Origin: Fratercula arctica
Taxonomy: Eukaryota; Chordata; Aves; Charadriiformes; Alcidae
Direction: 5' to 3'
Assembly: GCA_947846985.1 (NCBI GenBank)
Contig: CANTUZ010000003.1
Location: forward strand, 54,446,096-54,510,095
DNA: 64,000 bases
Shown here piece after piece: positions 11,901-24,338 of the stretch. Both the position numbers and the translations under genes were made by a program. Within the stretch, counting starts at the first letter, position 1; each line of letters opens with the position of its first letter. The notes beneath the pieces were generated by a model. The model made no database searches. It had not been told where the DNA came from and was given only the letters and a program-made list of their open reading frames with translations.

Positions 11901-14900
11901 TCTGAATGTGAATTTATTTTAATCACAATTTAATCACAACTGCTGTCAGTTGAATATCCTTATATCTCGTTGTTCTGCAACAAAGACAAAACTGTTTTCC
12001 ATCTCTGTATGATTGACTTGAACAAACTGGGAAAGCAGTGGAACAAGCAGTTGAACAGGCAGCCTAAATATGGCAGGATGGTCACGTTTAGACAATCTAA
12101 ACCTTTGGCAGATGAGAGACCTCTGGAGCAGATTTTTTTTTAATTTAGTAAATCAGCTTCACCCAGAAGTTGAAATCAATTTTCAGGGCGATCATCCAGA
12201 TTAGCTTCCTAAAATGGCCTGGGAAAGGAGGAGGTTTTAAGAGTGGTTAGCAGTTGTAGTTACTGCGCTGTTGAGATCTGAAGTATACTGAGCTGAATCG
12301 GTTCCATATTTCATTCCAGCTGAGGCTGGATTTAGCTGAAGATTATCTCCTGGCACGGCATGAAGCTAAGACATTCTGTACAATAGCTTCAGTGGTTTTG
12401 TGCTTACTTAATTTTATTTTGTCAGGATCAAATTAAGCCAATTCTAGTCCATTAGGAAGGTGTGTGCACGACGAGCCTGGGGATGCGGAAGGTGGAACCA
12501 GCCTTTGGACTGCGTGGATGCCAGCCCTGACAGCTTTCATACTCTCTTCCCGGCGGGGATGGAAAGAATGATGTAGCACAGCAGATTTTATCTGTGTGTG
12601 ATACTTACTGTTATTATAAGGGAATTTCAGGGTGTGGAGTTAACCCTCAAAAGTCTGTGCAGCTACCTGCGTATGTCATGTAAAGTACCTTCAGCATTCC
12701 CTGGTGAGTCTTCCTCTTTGTCCTCTCCTATAACTGCCTTGATCCACCAGCCATCTCCCCAGTGCTATCGCAAATGGAGAAGCTCAGGCCCTCTCCACAC
12801 CCTCAGGCTTGTCTCTGGCGAGGGCCAGAGAGCAACATCTCCTTCAGTGTCTTCCTGCTACTCTTGTCCTGTGATATTCCTGGCTAACTGCTAGTTCTTC
12901 CCAAATCCTGACTTACACAGCAGCTGTATACCACTTACTCCTCGGTGTTTCATGATCTAAAGGAGGGAAGGAGTGCTTTTCGGTATGCAGGCTTCATAGA
13001 AAACAAGAGTAATCTGGGATGGAAGAGCTTAAAATGAGCAACATCCAGTCCAACACAGGGCTTGTTTGTTTGGTTGGTTGGGTTTTTTTTCTTAAAAGTG
13101 GTGTATTTTACACCTTGGGGTACCTCGCATGAATGAAGTCTCCTGAAGTTAAAAAAATGATGTATGGATAATACCTACAGGGTATTAGGGTTTAGTACAG
13201 AATAAATGAGTTTAGCCTGAAAAGGTGTTTGGAGAGGACAGGAAGAGGCAGTTTAGTGCTTTAGCTCACTGAGTCTTTCTTGCAGTAAAACTGCCATGCC
13301 CAGTCTCTCCTGCCAATTTATCACATGCCCATTATTTGCTCCAAAGTAAAGAAAACATCTTTTTTCCTTGGGAAGTGTTAAAGGCAAAGCCCTAGTCTCC
13401 CTTTCCAAGCCTGCCTGCCTTTCTGGGTAGCCTGCCGGCCGTTCAGGATCCCTGTTTATCCCAAGGAGGGCAAAAAAAAGCGCAAGAGGCTTTTCTAACA
13501 TCCACAGCTTTACAGGCTCAGAGGGCAGGCTGTGCCTGAGCGAGGGGGGACAGTGGGAGCCACGGTGTGGGGTCACTGCTGAGCCCACCCCCTGCAGCTG
13601 ACAGAGGGGTCCCCAGTGCAGCTGCAGGCAGAGAAAGTCACACCAGGTGTGTCGAAATTAGGGGAGCAGAGCGCACCCCTGCCCATCTGTGTGAAACAGC
13701 CACAGTGGAAAAAAACATGTCGTATCCTGCCTTTGTCAGGGCATCAGAGTCCGGGGTTTCCCTGCGGTCACCTCGGGAAGCATCCCTCCCTGGGATTTTG
13801 CTGGGCAGTACAAGTCCACGCAGCCTCTTCTTGAAGGCTGTGGCTTACCATCTTGACTAGCTCCTCATTATATGTTTGACTCTGCGTGTTGCCTTGCCTG
13901 CCAGAACGTAAAAATCCAACCCCCATTTCCTTGTGGGTTATTCTGTTTTTTTGATGTCTGGAAACTGTAGCCCAGAACTGCATTTTCAGTAATTGCAAGA
14001 TTTATTTTTGTGCTTCTGTCCCGTTGGAATGGGAGGAAAGCAAAAATAGAGAGGGAAGTGCATAATTATTGAACAGGAAGAATAAAATCAAACCATTCAT
14101 ATCTAATTTTCTAAGACTCTTGAAAACAATGGTGCAGTTTGGGAGGGGGATGGGGGGGGGGTGGTGTGTGAAGTAGAAAGAGCAAGCTGCCAAAAAAGTG
14201 CATAAAAGCAAGTCAAAACTGCACAAAAAGGCGTGACGTTCCTTTAAAAAGCTACGTGTAATCACCAGGGTACCTGACTAACTGGTACATAACATGTTCC
14301 TATAAGCATAGTAACTCTCCCACTGAGAGAAACACCATGAGCCCAACAAGAATATACACGCTTTGGAAATACCTTTCCAGAACCATGATGCTTGTTCCAT
14401 TAGTCAATCCGGTGCACTTTCAGTGGGTAGAAGACTGTTGAGCCTTAAGTGAAACAGTCACACAGAAAATACAGAGAGAAACTGGGGAGCTTAATTTTGG
14501 AAAATTAAACTTCTGCAGAGAAGCAAATATGAGGACAAGATATGATGCTGTTGGGGTCTGCCTTAAAGGCTCTCAAAATGCTACTGTAGGCCAAGTCACT
14601 GAAATGCCTACAATTTATTTATTAAGCAAAGATAAAGCTACAATAATCTTGCAAAGAAAAGAACCAAGAGGAATAAAGAAAGAACTGAAAGCTGTAGCAC
14701 TCTTGCAAAGAATTAAGTTTTCATATCTTTCTAAATGTCTGTGAGTCTGTTATGCCTGACTTACTGCTGCCTTTGTCTTTTCTGAAAATGATGTCCATTT
14801 CTATGGATAATGTTTTGTGTCTTTGAGGTGAAAAATAAATCAGCAACATAAAAGCCAGCCCTAAGAAAAGGAGGGGTTCCCCAGTAAAGACTCTGAATTT

Positions 14901-17900
14901 TTGCTCTGCTGATGGTCAGTGCCCCCTGTAAGCAGGGTGAGGGCAGAAGGGCAAGAGCCTTGGCCCAAATCTCTGAGAGAGGCTGAAATCACCAGCTCCC
15001 TCCATCCTGCCACGCTGGCAGGGCCCTTTGCCACATGAGGTGTGACATTGTACGCAGGGCTGGCGGGCTGGGTGGCAGCGAGGGGCAGCAGGAGCATCTG
15101 GCACCGTGTCCTCCTCCAGGCTCCAGTTTTGCTGAACGGGGCTGGCTCCTCTCCAAAGACGCAAACTGACCAAAATGTCCTACCCCCTTTCTGGATAAAA
15201 TTGAATGCTTTGTTGATGGAGCCTGAAATATTGATGATCCATCAAGATTTTTGTTTCCCGCACTCTTATTGATTTCTGGTGCCCAGAAAATGTAAGAAAA
15301 GCCCTGCACATGTGAAATCGTTCCCAGCTAAATAAACGGGGAAAAAAATAATCTCAAAAAGATGGTCAATAAGGACCTGATACTTCCTTGACCTAGCTGG
15401 CTATAAGGGCTAAACCTGCTCTAAATCAAACCTCTTCCATTATTAGTGAGAGCAGGTGAAGCAGACCTGAGAAGTGAACAAATGTTATGGAAATCCAAAC
15501 ATTTGTTTCCAGTGGTTGTCAGAGGTCGTGGTGTGCAAGGGAAGACGTGAGTGACCGACTCGCCGAGGGACTGTATGGCCACAGATGGAGCAGTTGTGAT
15601 GAACTTACCCTAAAGCTGCCCTTACACTGGGGACTCAGTTAGAGATTTCAGTAGATGTTAAGTGTTCAGGAGAGAAAGAGCAATGATTTCAGGTTTTTAC
15701 TGGTGCTAGGTAGGTTGGACTAGGTAGCTGCTTTGGCTCTACATGGTGCTCAATGCTGCCCAGGCCTTGAACATGCCGGATGTCCCCAGTGAAGTATGGG
15801 GACCAAGCTGTAGTTGTTGAAGAACATTTTGATGAATTTGATGCTTTTTTTGGCTGGGATGCATGTGACGTATTTGAATGCACTTGGGTTTTGAAATTAT
15901 TCTAGAATACCTTCGCAACAGGGTTTTTTTGTGGAATTGTTGAAAAAGGGATCTGGGAAGCAGGGAGGCACTTCGTCCATGTTTGTCCTGTTCTTAAATA
16001 GCTACAAAGGGAGATGCTTCACTTCCTTGGAGCAATCAATTTGAGTGCCTCATTACCCTTATGAATTTCGTAGTGAATCTTGTATATGAGTACTGGAATT
16101 GATATTGTTGGCTAATGATATATTACAGTATGATCTATAACCTCATTTTGGTGAGGTCCAGTAATGCATTCAGCACTGGCTGAACATCATCCGCTCAAGT
16201 GGAGTTTTGCTTTTGATTTTGGTGGGGCTGGCTTTCATCCTGAGGCTTTATGCTGGGCATGGAGAAGAGGAGCGGGGTTAGGATGGACATCTGAAGAACA
16301 GGCAGCAGAATGACTCCTGACAGCCATGCTGTGGCCTGCCTGTGTCCTCACAGCTTCCAGGAATGCCAGTGTGTGGTGGGCATGGGTGTAGCATCGTGAG
16401 GAACAAGCCGTGCTTTGCACATCCGAAGCTGCCATGTGGCTCTGCAGATGGCACCGGAATGACCTCCCCCAGCACAGCTCCACTCTGAGCCTTCCCAGAT
16501 CTGTGCTGGGAGAGCAGAACCTTTTGGACCTCTGCAAAAACTAGTCAGGAATGAGTTATAAACAGAGCTGCCCTGGCATTATTTCTCAAATTTCAGGGCC
16601 TATTTCTAGTTTGGGGTTGTGGGTTTTTTTTTCCCTTTCGCCTGTTTTTAGCTCAACGTTTTGCCCCGTTCTCTCCAGACTCATCTTGGGGCAACCTCCA
16701 GGTCAAACGGGTGATGATGCAGCCTTTCCCCTGTGGGCAGTAAGGTCACCTCTGCTGAGGGGAAGATCAGGAAAAAGCTTTCTAAGAGACAGAATTGTAC
16801 TGTTAGATGCAAAAGCAGGTGACGAGCACAGACATGGATGAACACCGCAAGAACTTCTGCCACAAAATCATTGTGAAGGTTGCCAAAAAAAAGTAGCAAG
16901 AGAAAATGGCCAGTCTGCAAGGCAGACCACAGCAGTCCAGTTTAATTGCCTAATTTAAAGTGCCCTGCTAAATGAAGATAGCTCTGTGGTTCTCTGAAGT
17001 GGCTCATCACTGCAAAAGGCTCAGAAACACACAAACAAAGCTCTGTGTGGGGAAAGGAGTGTGGGAGAAAAAGTCCTAGCAATAATCACAGAAATTATGA
17101 AATCAGTATTTTTCCCACTCAAGAGGTAAAATTAGAAAATAATAACAATAATTAGAGTAATAATGGTAATAATACTTTGCTGTTTTTACTGAAATAACAT
17201 CAGCCTGGACCAGAGATGCAGCTCCTTAGATGTTGTGCTGAGAGATGACATGGCACATGCCCTGTACCCAGCATGGCCTGGCTTGTGGAGTGGCTTCGGG
17301 GAGTCCCCCCACACCAGGTAGGGTCCTGCTGTTGCATCAGTGCCATAAATCTGCTTTTGTCTTGCCCCCTGCTGTGCCCTCTGGGAAGCCAAACACAGTG
17401 TCAGTTTCAAACTCTGAAGCGTATTAATGAAAACTGTGCTTTTATAATGCTCCTCAGGACATTTTTGGCGTTTTTCTAAATTGGATGGGTATGTTACCTC
17501 AGTATGGCAATTAATGACAGTTAAATATAAATTGAGAATTAGTATCTGCCAACTAGATATGATGTAGCCCTAGCAGCCTTTTTAAGCGGTTTCCTACAGA
17601 AATCATTATTCTTCAATTACATTGTTTCAGCTTTGTCAGCTAATGCATAACCTGTGTATGTTGTTTTTCAAATTAAAGAAAAGCGTGGCATTGTAACAGG
17701 GAAGAAGCATGGCATCTGCAATAGAAATGCCAAAATCCTGGAAGCTGCTCCACAAGCACGAGTATTATGTGCAAAGCAGATGATAGGATACCAAGCACAT
17801 AAGAAAATACAAAAGAGGTGTGTTTTGTGTAACTGTATTGCTACATTTTAGGTTTTTTTCAATATATGAATGTACAGGAATACATGTTAAAGCACTGGCA

Positions 17901-18099
17901 ATGCTCTGTAGAACAGGTGGCATTCTTAGCATTTGTGCAGTAATATAAAGCTCCAGAAAGAGAGAGAAGACCGTTGTGAATCATAAAGATGGTTTGGAAA
18001 GAACATGAAAATTGCTGCCTGTTCAGCAATCAAGAAAAGCTCCGACCACTTCACAGGGTGCAGTTTCCACCCTTCACCCTGGGTAATGAAGTGAGCCAG
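8915..18099. other. Long intergenic stretch; possible regulatory block near 9140-9660
   Basis: No gene was recognised over about 9 kb. The part around 9140-9660 retains CpGs, has a TAATTA homeodomain-type core near 9238 and lacks any known repeat signature. It could be a conserved non-coding element, but this is only an impression. A run of G (gggaggggga followed by ten-odd G) sits at 14141-14161. Near-tandem 13-14-base units occur around 12033-12060. Small ORFs (for example 13253-13588, 15042-15309, 16235-16537) have no recognisable features and are probably chance. Confidence 0.4.
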
Positions 18100-18113
18100 G
18101 TTACACGTGTGAC
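18100..18113. promoter_or_regulatory. Near-palindrome centred on a CACGTG E-box
   Basis: The sequence 'gttacacgtgtgac' pairs with its own reverse complement at 12 of 14 positions and has the E-box hexamer CACGTG at its centre. CACGTG is the classical core for bHLH and bHLH-ZIP factors (USF, MYC/MAX, CLOCK/BMAL1 families). A single E-box is expected by chance at this scale, so function is speculative. Confidence 0.2.
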
Positions 18114-21100
18114 CAAACACTTATTTAATAAATGTTACCATAGATTTTCCAACTGCATTAGTAATCCAATAAAATAATTCCCATGCTTCAATTAGATGCG
18201 TGTGTATTTCCCCACCCTCCACCCCCCTATCTGATAAGGACAAGCTGAATTACCTCAGACGGGGCCACCCTTAGGCAGGGACGGGCGGTTGTAGGACAGC
18301 AGAGCCCGGCTTTGCTCCCTGGGCAGCAGGCATTCCCACTGCAGGCAGAGGATTATAACCTGTCGAGTCAAAGTCTTAATCTCTTCTCAGTCATGAGTCA
18401 GTGTTGAAACAGCAGGCAGGGCATGCACGGGCAGCAAGAGAAAGACTTCTTGTGGCTAATGGGAACGCTAATGGAGAAAACACTTCGGCTGACTTTACTG
18501 AAAATATGGAGGACCCCACTACGAGGAACAAAATTTCATGGCAGTACTCATAAGAGAATTAGAAATAAAGAACCTAGCCACGCTATGAGGAGAGGGGCTT
18601 ATTTAAAACCTTCTATTTATTTTAATAAATACAATGTAAATGTTTTGACATAAAAAGAAACATGTCATGTCGTGTTAATCTATGAACCTAGAAGATTTAC
18701 AAATCCCATAGCTAATACAGGAAAGATGGAGTTCAGCTGGGTAAGAACACTATTAAACAAACAGCTGGTTATTGCCGTATTACTTAATGGTAAAATCATT
18801 ACTGCCATTAATATCATATCTCTTATAATACTGTGCAGTCTAATATATTCATCGAGGCATGGTGCAATATAGAGTACTATCAATTAAGAATAAATTCAGA
18901 ATTAATTTCTCCACCGCCCTTCAGCCAATAAGGAACATCTGTTTTTTCTTTTTATCTTTTTTCAAAAGAGATTCATAAAAATGTAACTTGGATAAGCACT
19001 GGGACGCCTTATTTTGAATGATGCAGGAATGCGCTTCTGCAGGAATGTGCTTCTGCTAGCAGGTACGTCAGACTAGAGATGAAGTCAGGCATGTGTCTTT
19101 TCACAGAAGTATCCTTTTTTTTTTTTTTCTTTCATTAACACACCATAGACCAAAATCCTACAGCCAAATCCTGTGGTCCAAAATCCTAGGGGGGAGAACT
19201 GAGAAAGCCTGGCAAGAGACACTGGCTCCAGCCATGAAAGGGTGCGATACTTCTATTCACCTAAAAACCTGTAGAAAGTCTGTTCAATAGTATCGTTCAG
19301 ATAATTGTTGGCAGAAAGAAGTGTTTAGGGTGTGATGGGGGGGGGGTACCTATTGCTAAGGAGATGTAGTGAGTAAATCTTTTCTGTCGTCTAAATAGCA
19401 ACCTCACAGTTAGAGAACTCACGCAGAAAGCTGGAGAGGTTGATTCTAGGATCCCTTCAGAGTCACCCTAAAAAAATGCCTCCTCCCAGGAGACTGCTGT
19501 AGCCACCCCAGTGCCTGCCAGTACAGCCCCCCCAGCCTCGGCTGAAGTCACGCTGTGAGAAGCGGGGTATATAAACCCAAATAAAGCGCTGTAATGGTGC
19601 CGCTACGCTGCTTCTAGCTCTCATTCAGAATCAGCCAAGGCAGTTCTGAACGAGGGTCACCACTTTGGACTCGATTCAGGCACCTTCTGCAAAAGCAGGA
19701 GGTTTCTTGGGATGCTCTTCTGAGGTGCCTCCTGCACCATGTAGAAATGGAACTACTTAGCCACGGGCCTGGGAGTCAGCTCTGGAAGGGGAGGGCAGTC
19801 AAAGTGGATTTATTAACTCTACTTATAATTGCCTCATTTCCTGGTGCTACAGAGCTGGACTATGTATCATTCCAGGAGTAATTTAGATGGATGAATACAA
19901 ATGCGCTGTTGCTAGGAAAAAAATGTGTATGCGAAGTGCACTTGTATATCAAAAAAATAGGCCCAGATAGATAATTCAACAACAGCGTGCCTGAGCTGAA
20001 GGACCATTCTGCATAGCACCAAACATTTGTTCAATCCTTTTCATATGCTCCGACTCTATTTTTTTCAGTCACCTTACGTTTTCTAGAACAGCTGCTTTTG
20101 ATCCAGCCTCATCATCAGAAAACACAATTTAGCAGGTGTATCTTATCAAATTCAATTTCTGCCTAGTTTTTCTTCGATTCATTAAGCTCCTTCTCCCGTT
20201 CTCAGAATGATCCATGGCAGATTGCAATCTTTTCCCATTTGCGACATACCAGGGATATTTTATTGCCTGTTCTTGAAAGGTGAATTACCAATGTACTAAC
20301 ACACGGAAGCTAGCGTATAACTACGTTTGATTTCTTCAAATGCCAAGGGTTCTTTTTGAGGTCAATCTAGTGAGTTTTTGGGAGGAGCTTGGGAATAGGA
20401 ATCATTAGAAATGCCCTAAATGATTAATGATTAATTTAACATTAGCTAGGATACCATATTTAAAACTAGTAACATACTACCACTTTTTAATTGCAAAATA
20501 TTGCAAACATACCTCAACACCATGCCTTTCACATTGCGCAGGACCAAAATATAAATAGAATTAATAACTTTATGTTTTCATAACTCACCTTTTTATGTAG
20601 CAGCCTGTTGCAGGGGCATTTGCAGGCTGTGGGGCAGACAGAGACTGAACTATGTAATAAAATTCATGCATAAATTACTGATGGTACCATTTCTAAGGTT
20701 AATATATTGACTAACCCTCCTGTGAACATCGAGCAGGTCAGTGTGCTAAGAGGTTACTAACTAGCTGATGCCTGTGGTCTCTTCTTATGGTGGTTTGAAA
20801 GGAAAAGAAAATTACCCTGATGTAGATGGTGTTTTCACTACTGCAAGAAATATACAGGCCTGTTTTGCAACACTTCTCTGAATTTCACTTTAGGAGGCAG
20901 TTTTATGAAGTACCGACACCCAAACTCTCAGCGGCGCTTAGAAACGTGCATGGCCTGAATGAGAGAATAGCTTTGAAGTTGACTACAGCTGAAAAAGAGT
21001 AATTTGTGTTTATTGAACCTGACAGTGTTTCACTCTCCTCCCATTACAATTCGAAAGTTAAATATAGGACAACACCTGTAGGTAAAAGCTCCCAAATCAT

Positions 21101-22099
21101 CTCTGTACTATCCAGTTCTTTGAAGCTTATTAAATGGAGGCAATGACAGGCATTTAACAGATTAACTAATATGTATATTCGTACAAGAAAATTAAATTTT
21201 GAAGCAATCATGCCACTGTATAAACCTTATTGAGCTGAACCTCCTGGAAGATGACTTTAAGCCTCAGTGGGGGAGGAAATGCTAAATTGTGCCTTATACT
21301 GAAAATTACTACAGACAATCTCATTTTTACACTTAAAAAAATGTCCTTTGTGCAAACAAATGTCTTACATCACCATATGTTTTTAAGCTCTGCTCTGTTG
21401 CCTCAAACCATACTGTGCAATGTTTGGGACAGGGAGTGCCTCTTGCTATGGATTTGTAAATGTATTTAGGATAATTGGACTTTCATCTTGGTAATATTGC
21501 AATAAATTATTATAACTATTTTGTACTTATGAACATCTTATGCTTACACACGGACTATTTCTTTTCATATGGTATTTATACAGAGCTGCTTAACGCAGCA
21601 AAATTGCATGAATGTCCCAGAGCTGGATGCTTGTTGTACACATAAAAGCTTATTCATTTAAATTGCACATGTTTAGAGAGGGCTTTTGGATTCTCCTTGT
21701 TAAAAATAGCTTGGTACAGAAATACTCACAGAAATTAGGACTGGAGGGCACTTTTAAGCTATGTCTTTACAAGAAAAAGGGCCATGACCTCTTCTTTTGC
21801 CCTAAGGTCAAATACCATGGTGCAGTGGAATACTTTTCCCCCTGAATGTGATAGCCTTGTCCATAGCGGCTATTGGGGACAATCTTTGGAGATCAGGACA
21901 GTGACCAGTGCAGGGCTGAGCTCTGATGGGGATGTGCTGGTAGCTTAGCGAGTAGTTGGGTACCAGTGCTTGAGCCTGCTCCTGGCCATGGAGAGTTTAT
22001 GGGGGCAGGTGTAGCCTGAGGGGCTCCTGGTTCATCTCCTTGCCTTCGGGCTGGATAAAGTTTCCCTGTGGAGAAATAAATAAATAACAAATATTTGCC
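18114..22099. other. Intergenic DNA; AT-rich block near 18660-18960 may be regulatory
   Basis: No gene was recognised. The part around 18660-18960 is AT-rich with several ATTA/TTAAT homeodomain-like cores and no repeat signature, so it could be conserved non-coding sequence. A G-run lies near 19338-19347 and a T-run near 19117-19129. The rest is unremarkable unique DNA. Confidence 0.4.
19023..19054 (+). repeat. Two-copy 16-bp tandem repeat
   Basis: The unit 'gcaggaatgcgcttct' at 19023-19038 is followed directly by 'gcaggaatgtgcttct' at 19039-19054, with one mismatch (CG to TG, as expected from CpG decay). This is a small local duplication with no assigned function. Confidence 0.9.
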
Positions 22100-22740
22100 T
22101 TTTTCTTTCCGAAAAACCTCTGAAGAAGTGGATTGCACAGCCTCCCTAGGCAGCGTATTTTGCTGTTTCTCTCTCTCTACCGCTGGAAATTTTTTCATCA
22201 CGTTTAATCAAAATCTCCTTTGCTTCAGTTTAAGCTCATTATTCCCTGCGCTCACCTCATGAGATCGAGAGCCCATTATATCCCTCAGCTTTATTGACAC
22301 TTCTGCATTTTATAAACTAAATATTTCTGGTTCCTTTAGTCTTTCCCTGTAGGTTATTACAGAAAGGGCATGTCTTTCAGATCTCCAATCATTCCAGTTG
22401 CTTCTCTCCAATTTTTGCCAAATTTGCCCAGTCTCTTCTGCAGTCTCACACTCTTAACTGGGGCCTTACCCACAGAATCTCACACGGTTACTCAATGTCT
22501 CATATGCATATACATCCCACCGCAATGTAGCTTTTTTCACCACAGCATGTTTCTGACTCATGTTTAGTCTGTGATTCAGATCCCCTTCGTCCTTGTTGGT
22601 AGAACTGCTGTCAAACATTTTCCGATCATGAATTCGCACAGCTGACTACTCCAGTCGAATATGGAGTGTCTGCATTTCTTTTATTGAACTGCATCCTCTG
22701 ATATACATATAAAACTGATGAACTGGTTTTTTTTGCTGCT
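22100..22740 (-). mobile_element. Old CR1 LINE fragment (antisense)
   Basis: The + strand reads as reverse-complement CR1. Recognisable pieces are the 'cagcctccctaggcagcgta' area near 22139-22158, 'tttaagctcattattccctg' near 22229-22248, the 'actggggcctta' area near 22459-22470, and 'cttttattgaactgcatcct' near 22678-22697. They occur in the order expected for the antisense 3' half of an ancient CR1 copy. It is heavily diverged with no surviving ORF. The element may extend further right, but similarity becomes too weak for me to follow. Confidence 0.65.
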
Positions 22741-24137
22741 CTACATTTTGCTGACCTCCTTTCTTCAACGCCTGCACCCTCCATGTTCTTCATTTACTAG
22801 ATTTTGAGTGGCAGCTTGGAATAGCCTTAAAGTTTGAAAAGTATGTTCAGCACTCTTGTAAAAATCTTCTGAAAAGGCACCTGAGCAGTAGAGCTTATTC
22901 TACTTCTGCTCCTCATTTTCCTCTCTATTCAAACCATAGCAGATAGCTTTCACCAACCAGCCCTCTTGATTGTTTATGCTTCCTCCATCAAAATAGCTTT
23001 TAGCTTGAAAGAATATGCACTGGGATGGCATCAATTACTTAATGCTTTTAACAATTCCATGCCATCTCTTGTTATAGCCAGAGAGACCACAGGCTCTTTC
23101 TGTGCTAAACAGCCCAATATCGTTCCTGCTTTCCCAAAGGAAGTAACTAAGAACTTGGGAAGTTTAGCATATTTTTCTTGTACAACAACGAAGAACAGCA
23201 TCAGGTTTTAGCTACAGATCCATGCTGGTTTTCTAGACAGCGTTGGGCTCACTCTGCGTACATCCTTCTGCAGAATGCTTTGAGGTGCAGGGATGACAGG
23301 ACATGAGGCAAAGGAACAGTCCCAATTCCCAAAGGAATTAGCATCCAAATTGCTAAGTGATTGCTTTCTGTCTAGCTTTCAGATTTTTCAGCTTTTTTTC
23401 CCAGATCCAAGCACCTGAATGCCATCACCTGCCACTAATTGCCAAGTAAAATGGGTAAAACACATTATGTCCCTCCTCTACAGGCTGTCCAATCTATGCG
23501 GAATAACTTATTATCATTCTTCATTATTTCTTGAGTGCAAGTGAAATGGATTGTGGAGCATAGGTGACAGGTACCAGTCTGGGAGACGACTGATCTAGAA
23601 TATTAATCTAGATACTGTGAGTGTCTCACTCTCTAACACATAATTTCTTTTAATGTTTTTGTTTGTCTATTTGTATGGACTAATACAAATACTTTATCTG
23701 TGTTACTTATTTTCTCCCTTTATATTTTACCAAAGGGTTAATATTTCTATGTAAGCAGAGTGGGATTCAAGGGCAAAACAACAATCAATATTACTAGAGG
23801 CTGTAGGATGTTAATTGTCCAGCCCTGCTTCATGGTTTGTTTTGCTGTTGGTTTTTTTTTTTCAAATCTTTTCCTTTATTGATTCCCTACCTCTCTACTA
23901 ATCCCTTCCAGAAAAAAGGAAGGCTGTCCACATCTTTCTAAATAAAAGTGACAGCTTGGGTGGTAGTGCTCAGATGAACAATCATAGGTTATTTGTACCG
24001 GGAAAAGCTGATGTTATTGAGGGCAAGTGCAAGTAAACAGGGGTTACCTACTTCTTTAGTTGCTGCCTATCCTTAACACAAAGTACCATGGCAGCACAGC
24101 CTGTGTATCCTAACATGACTGAACAACACATACCAGA
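22741..24137. other. Intergenic DNA, no gene seen
   Basis: Unique AT-rich sequence, possibly including further decayed CR1 between 22741 and 23230 that I cannot confirm. A T-run lies near 23850-23861. No coding or RNA gene was recognised. Confidence 0.4.
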
Positions 24138-24338
24138 GATCACAGAATCACAGAATCACAGAATGGTGGGGGTTGGAAGGAACCTCTGGAGATCATCTAG
24201 TCCAACCTCCTACCAGAGCAGGGTCACCTAGAGCAGGTTGCACAGGAATGTGTCCAGTGGGTTTTGAATGTCTCCAGAGACAGAGACTCCACCGCCTCTC
24301 TGGGCAGCCTGTTCCAGTGCTCTGCCACCCTCAAAGTG
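24138..24338 (-). mobile_element. CR1 LINE 3' end (antisense) with its 8-bp tail repeat
   Basis: Three copies of 'atcacaga' start at 24139, the reverse complement of the CR1 terminal microsatellite. The typical antisense CR1 3' UTR follows: 'ggttggaaggaacctctgga', 'gatcatctagtccaacctcc', and 'gggcagcctgttccagtgct' near 24302-24321. The copy is 5'-truncated after 'caccctcaaagt', at about 200 bases, as is usual for CR1. It is less diverged than the relics at 150, 7270 and 22100, so it is a younger insertion. Confidence 0.93.
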
